Made by a program: the position numbers and the translations under genes. From Ardenticatenales bacterium (GTDB taxonomy: Bacteria; Chloroflexota; Anaerolineae; Promineifilales; Promineifilaceae), in NCBI GenBank assembly GCA_020634575.1, contig JACKBM010000038.1, forward strand, positions 1-64,000: 64,000 bases of DNA. Direction: 5' to 3'. The notes below the pieces were generated by a model that did no database searches, was not told the DNA's origin, and saw only the letters and a program-made list of their open reading frames with translations. Below, one piece after another: positions 23,001-31,034 of this stretch. The first letter of the stretch is position 1. Each line of letters starts with the position of its first letter.

Positions 23001-24767
23001 CGTGGCGTCCGGCGTGCGGGCAGCCTGGGCCATGAAGAGGCTGTGCATGGTGGCCGCCCGGTTCACGGCCTTCTTATTGTTGTTCCAATCAACCAGTAAC
23101 TGCTGCAACTCGGCCGCGCTCAGAAGCTGAATGTCGGCGAGGCGGGCCGTGTCGGCGGTGTGTAAACCAGCCAGGAAGTTGGTGAACTGGGCCTGTAGCT
23201 GTTGGATGGCCTCGGCGCTGTAAACCTGGCTATCGTAGAGCCAGTTGATCTGCGCGCCCGGTGTCAGCACCAGCGATAACTCGGTGCCTGGCGAAGGCGT
23301 GATCGCTTCGTCCGATGGCTCGCTCTGGGCGATGGCCACGGTCAGCGGCAACTCGCTGTCAGCGCCGCGCAGCCCTTCCAGTTCGGGGTAACGCAGGAAC
23401 GCGTCCCGAGCCAGAGCATGGCGCTGGCGGAGCTTGTCGAGTGTGACCTGCAGGTTGGCCAGATTCGTGGCTGGGGTAGCCTCGCCATCGAATTGACAAT
23501 TGAGCGGCAATTCTGTGGCGAAAAGGCCGGCAAATGGGCCGTGCAGGCTGGCATCGCTGAAGCTTAACTGAAATTCGGGCTGGCCGCTGAGCCGGCTAAG
23601 GAAAGCGGCCAGCGCCGTCGTCAGATAATCGGCCGGGCTGGTCTGGGCGAGAACCTGGGCTTCCAGGTCCGCCGGTAGCTGCTGCAGGCTGGCGCTGAAT
23701 TCAACGCCGCTTTCGCTCTGGCCCCGATTGGCGTAGGGGATCTCGACGTCGTTGAGGGCGCTCAGGGCCCGCACCCAGGCCGTCTCGTTGCGGCTGGCCT
23801 GCTTGTTCAGCTCGGTGAGCTCAGTGGCAGCGGCCTCATCCAGCAGCGGCAGGGCTGCGCCGACCTGAAGATTATATTGGTCGAGCAGGGTGGAGGCGGC
23901 GTTTTCGCTGCCGTTGAAGCTGATGATCTTGTCAAAGCTGATAGCGCCCTGACCGGTGGCGATGGTGAGGGTCGGGCCATCAGCGGCGACGATGGTGCCG
24001 GGGGCGGCTGTCGTGGCGACATCGCTGACGATGACGGCCGGGATGATATAGGCTTCCTGGCCGACAAGAAGTTTGGCGCGGGCGATGGGGTTTTCAGTCC
24101 GGCCGAAGTCCAGGGCGCGCACCAGGGCGTCGATACGGCTGGCGGGCTGGCGCCAGTCGATGGTGGCGGCGGCGACCGGCCGGTCATACTTGCCAAAATA
24201 ACTGTACCCGGCCAGATCCTGGGCCTGCCGCTGGACCGTACCGTTCCCCAATTCGTCAACCAGCTCGGCAAATGAGCTGATGGCATTTTCGTAACATTTG
24301 ACGTTCAGGGTAAAGGCGGTTTCCCCTTCGGCAACATCGAACAAAACCTGTTTGAGAATGTCGCCTTTGTCGATGGCGGCTTCCATCGTATGCCAGGTGA
24401 TGCCGTGCTGCTTTTCTTCGTGGAGCAAGGCCCAGGTTGTGGCATACAGGCCGGCATAGCGGGGCAGCGGGCCGTCGTGGAAGTTGATGGCCATCTTGCC
24501 GGCCTGAGTCAGGACCTCATCCGGGATGATCGAAAGGTTGGTGATGCTGAAGAAATAATCGAAGGAAAATGGCTGGAGTTCGCCTGCCAACTGCTTGTTG
24601 TTGGCCAGTAAGGGGATGTTCTGGCTCGCAGCCCATTGGCGTATGGTTGCCTCATTGGAAATGATGGCCTCTACCTGGTGGCCCCGTTGCTGCAGGATCT
24701 CGACACACTGAATGAGCAATGATTCTTTGCCCATGACGACGCAACGGAAGGGTGATGAATTCTGCAT
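20070..24767 (-). CDS. NRPS starter: formyltransferase-A(luciferase-like monooxygenase insert)-PCP
   Basis: A 1565-residue multidomain protein. Residues 1-190 form a formyltetrahydrofolate-dependent formyltransferase (INFHDGPLPRYAG and AIDKGDIL keep the Asn, His and Asp of the Fmt site), and an Fmt C-terminal domain runs to about 300. About 310-570 resembles the C-terminal half of a condensation domain. The A domain starts near 585 (A3 YTSGSTGKPKGV near 722). Between cores A4 and A5 it is interrupted by a flavin-dependent luciferase-like monooxygenase (about 806-1165). It then resumes (YGPTETTIW, A8 TGDLVRYRPDG near 1332). The PCP Ser is near 1492. The hand-aligned pocket code is about DILQLGVIWK, glycine-like. 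The C-terminus is Arg-rich. Confidence 0.9.
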   Translation of the reverse strand: MQNSSPFRCVVMGKESLLIQCVEILQQRGHQVEAIISNEATIRQWAASQNIPLLANNKQLAGELQPFSFDYFFSITNLSIIPDEVLTQAGKMAINFHDGPLPRYAGLYATTWALLHEEKQHGITWHTMEAAIDKGDILKQVLFDVAEGETAFTLNVKCYENAISSFAELVDELGNGTVQRQAQDLAGYSYFGKYDRPVAAATIDWRQPASRIDALVRALDFGRTENPIARAKLLVGQEAYIIPAVIVSDVATTAAPGTIVAADGPTLTIATGQGAISFDKIISFNGSENAASTLLDQYNLQVGAALPLLDEAAATELTELNKQASRNETAWVRALSALNDVEIPYANRGQSESGVEFSASLQQLPADLEAQVLAQTSPADYLTTALAAFLSRLSGQPEFQLSFSDASLHGPFAGLFATELPLNCQFDGEATPATNLANLQVTLDKLRQRHALARDAFLRYPELEGLRGADSELPLTVAIAQSEPSDEAITPSPGTELSLVLTPGAQINWLYDSQVYSAEAIQQLQAQFTNFLAGLHTADTARLADIQLLSAAELQQLLVDWNNNKKAVNRAATMHSLFMAQAARTPDATAIVFENQSMSYGELDRRTNQLAHELQRLGIGPEKPVGLFIERGLDMIVGLLGILKAGGAYLPLDPTYPSDRIAFMVEDAGVPVLLTLNHLVPQLPPHSAHVLRLDTDWAQIDRNSDRPVAQTSGPDNLSYLIYTSGSTGKPKGVMVQHRNVVNFLAGMDDHIPYEAGDSWLTVTSLSFDISVLEVFWSLSRGLKLVIYADKSREEADLLSSPMANKAVDFTLFYFSSDESEEGVPNKYHLLLEGAKYGDQNGFGAVWTPERHFHAFGGLYPNPAVTGAAIAAVTRNVQIRSGSCVLPLHSPIRVAEEWSVVDNMSNGRVGLSIAAGWQPNDFVLRPGAYADRKEIMFRDIEVVKELWRGGSVTMTNDLGKEVQVKTLPHPVQRELPIWITAAGNPETFREAGEKGYNLLTHLLGQSIEELADKIKIYREARVKAGHEGQGIVSLMLHTFISDDLDKVREIVRGPMKGYLSSAMNLVRQAAWHFPTFKEKAAATGKSPFEVFDEEELTPDDIDALLNFAFERYFETSGLFGTPQSTLGMVNKIKAIDVDDIACLIDFGIPSGIVLENLPYLNELRKLALPRDPEADFSIPALIERHEISHFQCTPSMGSMLTADERFSQAAARLKVCLMGGEAFPQVLAKEITSIVNGKVLNVYGPTETTIWSSTCVVENGDRPVSIGRPLANQQMYIVDRQLQPVPVGVPGELLIGGDGVVRGYLGREELTADRFVPDHFRPDQPEAKLYRTGDLVRYRPDGNIEFLGRLDFQIKIRGYRVELGEIEALLNEHESVREAVVSAREDTPGDKRLVAYLIPRPGAVINANDLRDHLKQDLPDFMVPSHYVTMDKFPLTPNKKTDRKALPAPDQQQLKSSAVYAAPENDAEQKIAAIWQDLLGVEQIGVNDNFFDLGGHSLLAVQMHRMVKEAVEAELSITDIFRFPTIRALSNFLGNQEAEAAAAQQKVTDRAAARREAMANRRNRRR

Positions 24768-24858
24768 AGTAGGTTCCTATGATTGCTATGCATGGGCAGG
24801 GGCCACGAAAGGTTGCCGGCGGCCGCCACCACAATGCACTTCTCAAACTTTTAAGACG

Positions 24859-24887
24859 AACATAGCCAGTACAAATGATTAGCTCAA
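24859..24887 (-). promoter_or_regulatory. Candidate sigma-70-like promoter of the NRPS/PKS cluster
   Basis: On the minus strand TTGAGC (-35-like) is followed after exactly 17 bases by TATGTT (-10-like), about 90 bases before the ATG at 24767. Each hexamer matches the consensus in four of six positions. The local sequence is much AT-richer than the genes. This is a match by eye only. Confidence 0.35.
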
Positions 24888-25305
24888 GGTCAGCTGCCAG
24901 GTTAAGGGAGGTTGGTTTAGCGATGACAAAAATGGCACAAACAGACCATGGGCCCGATGGCAGCTGTCAAAACGGGGAGGCGCAGCTGCACAGGCCGGCC
25001 ACAATTTGCGTGCTGGAATGCTTTTAGTCAGCATGAGTCATTCCTGAAAGCAAATAACTGCCTCAAGAACAGATCACATTGACCTACCCTAACCAACCAT
25101 GAGTCTAGGTGAGCAAACTTACAATCAATCTTACCCTGATAGGACCCCCCCTGCCGCTAAAATGAGCAGGGGAATCCCGGGGTAAGGACGGTTACTCAAC
25201 CAGAGGGGAATACCCTAACCACAGTTGCATTTTATGGGGATAACGCGCCGGTTGAATGGGTAATAGGGACCAGGACTATGACTGGCGAGCCAGGACGCTG
25301 CGGTA
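24888..25305. other. Long non-coding region upstream of the cluster
   Basis: About 420 bases without a credible gene separate the cluster promoter from the Crp-family regulator stop. The DNA is AT-richer than its surroundings. No repeat, tRNA or clear operator was found by eye. The size suits a regulatory region or leader for the biosynthetic operon. Confidence 0.5.
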
Positions 25306-26070
25306 TCAACCCTGGGCGGCGCGGCGTAGCGCCGCCATATCCAGGATAATGATCTGCCCGCCCTTGAGTCGCAGGATGCCCTGGCGGCGGAAAACGCGTA
25401 GCAGTTTGTTCGTGCTTTCGCGGGTAGCGCCGATGAGGCTGGCAATTTCGCTCTGGTTGATGCTCATGTTGATGCGGTGACCGTCCTGGACTGGTGCGCC
25501 GTAGCTGCCCGCGAGCTCTAGCAGCTTGCCGGCCAGGCGGGTGGAGATATCCAGGGTGGCCAGGCTGTCAAGCTGGCTGGTGCTATAGCGCAACCGCTGG
25601 CTCAATGTGGCCATAAAATTGATGGCCACCTGCGGCGCTCGCAGCACAATTCGCTGGAAGGCCTCCCGCGAAAGGGTAAACACGACGGTATCCAGCATGG
25701 CGACCGCGCTAGCGGAGCGGGGCAGCCCATCGATGACGGCAAAATCGCCAAAGATTTCCCCTGGCTGGCCTAAAAGCACCAGCGATGTCTCGGCGCCATC
25801 CAACCCACTGACAAAGATGCGGACCTGGCCGCTATAAATCATGTAGAGGACGGTGCCTGGATCACCCTGGTAGAAGATGGTTTCGCGGGCCTGGTAGCGA
25901 CGGCGCACGAGTGCGGCAGCGACCTCGCTGATGGTGGCCGCATCGAGGTTAGCGAAAAGGGTTGTCTCACTCAGGAAGTTGCTCAGCTGCTGGGTGGCGC
26001 AGCGACCTGGCCGGTTAGCCTGATTATTGGTTTCGTTGGGCGGCGTGAATGATAGCTCTGATGTATTCAT
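25306..26070 (-). CDS. Crp/Fnr family transcriptional regulator
   Basis: A 254-residue protein with an N-terminal cyclic-nucleotide-binding-type beta-barrel (about 35-150: IFYQGDPGTVLYMIYSGQVRIF and GEIFGDFAVIDG). A C-terminal winged helix-turn-helix follows (INQSEIASLIGATRESTNKLLR near 207-228). The fold and length are standard for Crp/Fnr. No Cys cluster for an Fe-S centre is seen in the N-terminus, so an FNR-type oxygen sensor is unlikely. It lies just upstream of the NRPS/PKS promoter region and reads in the same direction. A role in controlling the cluster is possible but is inference from position only. Confidence 0.88.
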   Translation of the reverse strand: MNTSELSFTPPNETNNQANRPGRCATQQLSNFLSETTLFANLDAATISEVAAALVRRRYQARETIFYQGDPGTVLYMIYSGQVRIFVSGLDGAETSLVLLGQPGEIFGDFAVIDGLPRSASAVAMLDTVVFTLSREAFQRIVLRAPQVAINFMATLSQRLRYSTSQLDSLATLDISTRLAGKLLELAGSYGAPVQDGHRINMSINQSEIASLIGATRESTNKLLRVFRRQGILRLKGGQIIILDMAALRRAAQG

Positions 26071-26147
26071 TTCAATCTCGGGATAGGGCGGCGATGGTCG
26101 TTGGCGTCGACCATCGCCGCCGGTTGGGACAGCGTGGGCGGGATTAT

Positions 26148-26861
26148 TTATAGATTGCGCAGGGCGACGCCGATTAAGGTGGCGACGGCGATGCTGGCCA
26201 GAAGCTCGGCCACATAAATCGTCATACGACGCCGGCCCTGGATATCACTCCGTTCAAAGAACAAGCGTGGCGCGGCCACCAGGGGCACCAGCAGAAACTG
26301 GCCGAGAACGACAAAGGTCGTGATCAGCCATCGTTCCAGGATGCCAACATATTTGTTGGTGGCCAGGCTGAAATCGGGCGCGGAGCCATTGATCAGGCCG
26401 TAGACCAGGAATTCAACCAGGATCCAGGTTGGCATGCTGATGAAGGCGTAGGCCAGCAGATAGGTCAGCATGCGGTTGGCGGCGAATGTTTCCAGGACCG
26501 TGCTGGTGGCGGCGCCCCAGTTCAAATAACCGCCGCCGATCAGGGCGACAATGATGACCGTGAAATGGATGAGCTGGTCAAGCAGGAAGCGGCCCAGATT
26601 TAGATAGCCGTTTTGCACGCCCGCCAGCCGGCGATTGAGCGGTAGCTGGGCCGCATCAACCAGCAGGTGGGTCACGCAGATAAACAGGACCCAGGGCAGG
26701 AAACCAGTATCAAAGGGCAGAGCAAAAAGTAAGGTTATCAGGCTGACGATAAGGCTGTGGACAAAGACCCCCTTATATTCGCGGCTTTTCCAGAGCGCGA
26801 GTTCATCCCATTGCAGGATATAGTCGCCGACAAGGTGGGCAAGGAACATGGCGATAATCAT
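26148..26861 (-). CDS. DUF3307 family membrane protein
   Basis: A 237-residue polytopic membrane protein. The N-terminus (HLVGDYILQWDELALWKSRE) and the following HLLVDAAQLPLNRR match the DUF3307 pattern of HxxxDxxxQ-type motifs in the first helices. Five to six membrane segments are visible. A clear ribosome-binding site AAGGAG lies about 8 bases before the ATG at 26861. Function in the family is unknown. It is transcribed towards the Crp-type gene with 77 bp between, so the two may share a transcript. Confidence 0.75.
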   Translation of the reverse strand: MIIAMFLAHLVGDYILQWDELALWKSREYKGVFVHSLIVSLITLLFALPFDTGFLPWVLFICVTHLLVDAAQLPLNRRLAGVQNGYLNLGRFLLDQLIHFTVIIVALIGGGYLNWGAATSTVLETFAANRMLTYLLAYAFISMPTWILVEFLVYGLINGSAPDFSLATNKYVGILERWLITTFVVLGQFLLVPLVAAPRLFFERSDIQGRRRMTIYVAELLASIAVATLIGVALRNL

Positions 26862-27234
26862 GATCTGTCTCCTTCAAAGGCGCGCTGCCACCGGCCGGTT
26901 GCGACGGACAGGTTGCCGGCATTCGCCTGAAGGAGTCCAGGCGAGACCTGCCCAACCGCACAGATCGACCGCGGGTTTATGGTACCGGCCGGTACAGCGC
27001 AGATTCAATTGTGAAACCAATCTCTATTGAAGAGGTCTGGAACCGGCCGGATCGCGAATCGAGTTTATCCAGCCAGCCGCCAGGGTCACAGCACGTTCAA
27101 AGCGACTACCGGACCCGTTTACCAGACCCTTAACGCCGCCTTCGAGTTGTACGATGAAACTATAAACCGTTTGGAAGAGGCTCACTATGAAATATGTCAC
27201 AACCAGCGGGTAAGTCAGGCACCAAATTATTCAT
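26862..27234. other. Non-coding gap with three CCGGCCGG sites
   Basis: About 370 bases separate the DUF3307 ATG from the next terminator. The gap holds the DUF3307 ribosome-binding site and three CCGGCCGG palindromes (near 26892, 26987 and 27042). A 69-codon plus-strand frame at 27027 has no recognisable features and no good ribosome-binding site, and I do not call it. Confidence 0.5.
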
Positions 27235-27271
27235 AAAAAGAGAGGGCGGCCATTCGCCTGAATGGCCGCCC
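27235..27271 (-). terminator. Rho-independent terminator of the Trp-rich protein gene
   Basis: GGGCGGCCATTC (27244-27255) pairs perfectly with GAATGGCCGCCC (27260-27271) around a 4-base loop. On the minus strand the stem is followed by CTCTCTTTTTAT. It lies 33 bases beyond the stop of the gene at 27305. Confidence 0.85.
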
Positions 27272-27304
27272 CGAGCGAAGGGAGGAAGGGAGGAAGGAGG
27301 TCAG

Positions 27305-29437
27305 CTATACCGTTACCGTGAAGGCATATTCACTGGTGTTCCAGTGCGGTTCACTGTAGTTGCAGGAGACAATCGTCCGTTTACGCGCATGCAGCCGTAG
27401 CTGGTAGGCACAGGTGTGCGGAAACGCCTGCTGCAGGTTTGTAATGGTCAGCCGGTAGCGGCCGCCGGTCCAGATTGGGGCGACGGCGCCCTGGGCCAGG
27501 GCCTGGCTGTAGGTCCGGCCGATCTGGCTTGCCGTTAACGCTGTCACGGTCGCAGACGGCAGGTTCAGCAGATAGCGGACCTGGTTTTCACCGTAATGCG
27601 CCGTCAGCTGATAGTAAGAAAGATGCCCGTCCGGATCATGCGCCTCAAAGTCGATTTCCAGCGTGCCGCCGGCGGAGGCATCGATGACATCACACGGGTC
27701 AACCGGGACGCCGTTAATACGGACGGCCAGGATATCGGTGTGCGGCTCCAGCGTACAGAGATGGATGGGGCTGCAAGGGTCGTTCGGGTCGTTGAGCGGG
27801 TGGCCGCTGCCGGCGCCTTCCAGCCGATTGTCGATGGTCAGGACAAGGCGGTTTTCCTCCTGGGTATCACACAGGAGCAGGACGGTGCCGTTGTCCAGGT
27901 TGCCACCGGTCTCGTTGAAGGCGACGAGGCGCAGCTGGTAGGTGTCGTCCGCGAAGAAGTTCTCCGTGCTCCAGACAGCCAGCCGGTCACGGCCGCTGAT
28001 CCAGAAGCGGGTGATGCCCCAACTGGCCGGATCGTTATTGGCCTCGAAATGCTCGCGGCTTTCAATAACCAGCTCACCATCCACCGGTGTCGGCAGGAAG
28101 GAGACAGCGTGAACGTCAGCCGGGTCGCTGGTGCCCAGTTTGGGGCCCCAGTATTGGCGGGAGATGCCCAGCATGCTGCCGGCTGGCAGGTCTGTGAATG
28201 CCGGGCTGCCGGCCGGTGCGGATTGGAACTTGTAGTAATCCGCCTGGGCCAGATTGCCGAACTGGCCGGAGATGAGAACGTTGCCGCCGAAGGGGCGGTG
28301 GTTGAAGGTGGTATAACCGGCCGGTCCCGCCGGCGCCCCCGGATTGCCATGAATCTGGTTCATGACAGTGCTGCAAACCATGCTGAGCACCACGCAATTC
28401 CCGTCCGGCGTGTTATCCGGCTCGATGCAGCAAGCGTCTTGGGCGACGAGGGTGACTGTCGACTCCGTCGGCACATTGAAGCGGGTATCACCACAACCTT
28501 CGTCGACGATGACTTTGGTCGTGCCGCCGCAGACCTGGGTGACCTGGAAGATGAGGTCGGGGGTGCAATCCCACCACGGGTACCAGGGGAACCAGGGCCA
28601 GAGGCGGAGCTGGGCCAGGGCCGGGTTGAGCGGCAATTTGGTCACGAGGGCGTCGCGAATGTTATCCAGGCGGGCGGGTTCGATGGGGCCAACCGGCCGG
28701 TCCGCCAATGTCCCTTCGTCGGCCAGGAGTGAGGCAAACTGGGCGAAGTCGGGCTGAGGCGTCGGTTGGGGAATCTGCTCCCGCGGGAATACTTTTTGCA
28801 GTTCAGGGACGATCTGCTCTGCCAGTTCCGGCTCAAGATGCCAGTGACGCAGCCGCCACCAATACCAGGGCCACCAGCCGCAACACCAGCGGAATTTCAT
28901 CTCAAAGATGCCGTGAGCATCGGTCACCGCGGTGCCTACCTGCTGCTTGCTGCACCACCACCACCAGCGGTCCACGTCAAAGGCGCGCACGGTGGCGCCG
29001 GGCACCGGCCGGCCATCCGGGCAGACAACCCGGCCGCGGACGGTGAAGGTGCGGCACCAGCGGCGCCACCAATGCCAGTAGTAGCTGGAAATGGCGATGG
29101 CGGGCAGGTTCACGACATCATCGCGCCACAGCCGGGCTGACAGCTCCTGGCTGATTGTCTGCATCCCCTGCAGATCCTCAGTGCTGGCCTCCGCCGGGCC
29201 GACGACGATTTTGAGGTGGCCTGGTTTTTCACGGAATGTGAAGCTGGCCTGACCACGGCCTGACTTGTCAAACTTGACCTGACGCACTAATGCGCTGCCA
29301 TCACGGCTGATCGCAGCGACTCTAACCCCTTGCTCCGGTTGGAAATCCTCCACCCCCGAAGCGTCCAGGGGCACGGTTAACGTGTATTGTTCTTTGCCTT
29401 TGCTGGCCATTTTGAACTCCTTTAGGACAGTAAGCAT
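27305..29437 (-). CDS. Trp-rich protein with carboxypeptidase-regulatory-like domain
   Basis: A 710-residue protein of unknown function with no evident signal peptide or membrane helix. Near residues 130-200 lies a carboxypeptidase-regulatory/transthyretin-like beta-sandwich (VRGRVVCPDGRPVPGATVRA...DAHGIFEMKF). It is interrupted or flanked by strikingly aromatic clusters: RWWWWCSK, WCCGWWPWYWWRLRHWH and RLWPWFPWYPWWD. The middle is Cys-rich (DACCIEPD, MVCSTVM). The C-terminal half has extracellular-style beta domains with Asp/Asn-rich turns (HPLNDPNDPCSP). A hairpin terminator follows. It faces the histidine kinase gene divergently. I recognise no enzyme motif. It may be a structural or binding protein. 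Confidence 0.7.
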   Translation of the reverse strand: MLTVLKEFKMASKGKEQYTLTVPLDASGVEDFQPEQGVRVAAISRDGSALVRQVKFDKSGRGQASFTFREKPGHLKIVVGPAEASTEDLQGMQTISQELSARLWRDDVVNLPAIAISSYYWHWWRRWCRTFTVRGRVVCPDGRPVPGATVRAFDVDRWWWWCSKQQVGTAVTDAHGIFEMKFRWCCGWWPWYWWRLRHWHLEPELAEQIVPELQKVFPREQIPQPTPQPDFAQFASLLADEGTLADRPVGPIEPARLDNIRDALVTKLPLNPALAQLRLWPWFPWYPWWDCTPDLIFQVTQVCGGTTKVIVDEGCGDTRFNVPTESTVTLVAQDACCIEPDNTPDGNCVVLSMVCSTVMNQIHGNPGAPAGPAGYTTFNHRPFGGNVLISGQFGNLAQADYYKFQSAPAGSPAFTDLPAGSMLGISRQYWGPKLGTSDPADVHAVSFLPTPVDGELVIESREHFEANNDPASWGITRFWISGRDRLAVWSTENFFADDTYQLRLVAFNETGGNLDNGTVLLLCDTQEENRLVLTIDNRLEGAGSGHPLNDPNDPCSPIHLCTLEPHTDILAVRINGVPVDPCDVIDASAGGTLEIDFEAHDPDGHLSYYQLTAHYGENQVRYLLNLPSATVTALTASQIGRTYSQALAQGAVAPIWTGGRYRLTITNLQQAFPHTCAYQLRLHARKRTIVSCNYSEPHWNTSEYAFTVTV

Positions 29438-29655
29438 GCTGCCCGGCTGGGCAGCGGCCGGAACGGGGAGATCCGGTCGGGTTGATACGATACAGGCTAA
29501 ACGACGGTCATCCCTGATTTCCGGTACCGGCCGGAACTCTTAACGCCTTATTCACTGCGTGGTCTGCTCTGGTTCTGACTGACAAATGTCCCATTCGATA
29601 AACCGCCTAAAGAAACTAAACTCAAGTCACCAGGTATTTCAGGTGGGTTTCTTTC
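29438..29655. promoter_or_regulatory. Divergent promoter region
   Basis: The 218-base gap lies between the divergent starts of the Trp-rich protein gene and the histidine kinase gene, so it must hold both promoters. One CCGGCCGG palindrome lies near 29524. No specific operator was identified. Confidence 0.4.
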
Positions 29656-30972
29656 ATGGTGCCAAGCTGGGCCGATTTATCTAAAAAAATGTCGCGATTT
29701 TGGCTTGAGCCGCTGGTGCCCGGCCTGGATGCGCAGCAGGCCAAGGCAGCCGAGCTGATCTCGACGTTGGCGCTGTTGGCCTCGTTTGGGGGCATTTTCT
29801 CGACCATTTTCTACGGCGTTGCGAACCAAAACCCATTAACCCAGCTGGCCCGGCTAATGGGCATTCTTTTCTCGGCTGCTGCTTATTTTTGGAGTCGCTG
29901 GAGCCGAAATAACCTGGTGGCGGCATCGCTCATCCTGTCCTCGATTATGTTGCCAACGCTGGCCGCCGTGGTGTTGGAACATTTCATTGAAACATTAACC
30001 TATGTGCACATCGCCATAGCGCTTAGCTACTTCATACTGCCTCCCAGGCGGGCGCTGACAGCCGCCAGCATCATCACACTACTGATTCCCGCGGTTTTGG
30101 CCCTGCCCGTGATGGCCGATCAGGTTTTGTTTGTGTCGGCAAACCTTATTGTGGGGGTGGCTGTCACGGTGGCCCTGGCGCTGGTCGTGCGCAATCGATC
30201 AGGCCATCTACGCCTGATTGAGCAGCAAGCTCGCCAGCTGGTGGAATTTGAGAAGAATCGGCATGAGCTGTTTCGCCAGCGGCAGCAGATGGATTTCCTC
30301 CGACGGGTCGTCAACAACCTGGGCCACGATATCAAAACGCCACTATCCGTTATCCATTTGCAGGCGGAGATGATTGAACAATCTGCCGCTGAGCCGAAAC
30401 TGGCCCTGCGGGCTGGCAAAATTAACAATGCCGTGACCAAGATAGCCGAAGCGCTGGAGAAAATGGGCCAGCTCGATGATGCGGTAACGCCGGTCGAGGA
30501 GACATTGCAGGCTTTGGAGCTGAATCAGCTGGTCTGTGAGGCTATGGAAAGGCGGGCCCCCCAGGAACGCCAGGCTATCGAGCTGATTCTGGCCCGGGAG
30601 CCGCTGAATCTGAAGGGCAACCCGGATGCTTTGCATCTGGCGCTCAGCAGCCTCATTGACAACTCTTTTCATCATGCCGGTGCGACGGTTATGGTCACCA
30701 TCATGACGGCGGCTCGGGCGGGGGAGATTATCCTGACATTAACAGATACCGGTCAGGGTATACCACGAGAGGAATTGGCATCTGTTTTCGATTATTTTTA
30801 TAAGGTAGACAAGGCCCGGACAAGCTCTGCTGCCGGGCCTGGCCTGGGGCTGTCCATTGTGAAGCAGATTGTGAACAACCATCAGGGTACAGTGGAGATG
30901 CAGAGCGATTTGGGGCAGGGTATTCAGATCACGATCCGTTTGCCCCGACAATTTCAGAATGGTCATGCCTGA
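29656..30972 (+). CDS. Membrane sensor histidine kinase (orphan)
   Basis: A 438-residue kinase. About six membrane helices fill residues 30-180. A linker helix and a HisKA dimerisation domain follow (LGHDIKTPLSV, phospho-acceptor His at codon 224). The ATP-binding domain has the N box (LSSLIDNSFHHAG), G1 (DTGQGIP) and G2 (LGLSIVKQIV). No extracellular sensor or PAS domain is visible, so the signal may be membrane-borne or come from a partner. No response regulator is adjacent on this strand; the nearest is at 37194-38081. A start at the ATG at 29689 is also possible. The P450 gene follows after 62 bp. Confidence 0.9.
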   Translation: MVPSWADLSKKMSRFWLEPLVPGLDAQQAKAAELISTLALLASFGGIFSTIFYGVANQNPLTQLARLMGILFSAAAYFWSRWSRNNLVAASLILSSIMLPTLAAVVLEHFIETLTYVHIAIALSYFILPPRRALTAASIITLLIPAVLALPVMADQVLFVSANLIVGVAVTVALALVVRNRSGHLRLIEQQARQLVEFEKNRHELFRQRQQMDFLRRVVNNLGHDIKTPLSVIHLQAEMIEQSAAEPKLALRAGKINNAVTKIAEALEKMGQLDDAVTPVEETLQALELNQLVCEAMERRAPQERQAIELILAREPLNLKGNPDALHLALSSLIDNSFHHAGATVMVTIMTAARAGEIILTLTDTGQGIPREELASVFDYFYKVDKARTSSAAGPGLGLSIVKQIVNNHQGTVEMQSDLGQGIQITIRLPRQFQNGHA

Positions 30973-31034
30973 GGGGTTTGCAGCCGTTCTGGGGAGGAAA
31001 TTGTTTTCTAACTGATGGTCGTGTGGAGTTTAGA

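Noticed and set aside
27027..27236. 69-codon plus-strand frame in the gap upstream of DUF3307
   Set aside because: It has no ribosome-binding site, overlaps the terminator region and shows no family features.
30978..31034. Longer start of the P450 gene
   Set aside because: The upstream ATG adds 19 residues without family similarity, whereas the ATG at 31035 has a proper GGAG spacing.
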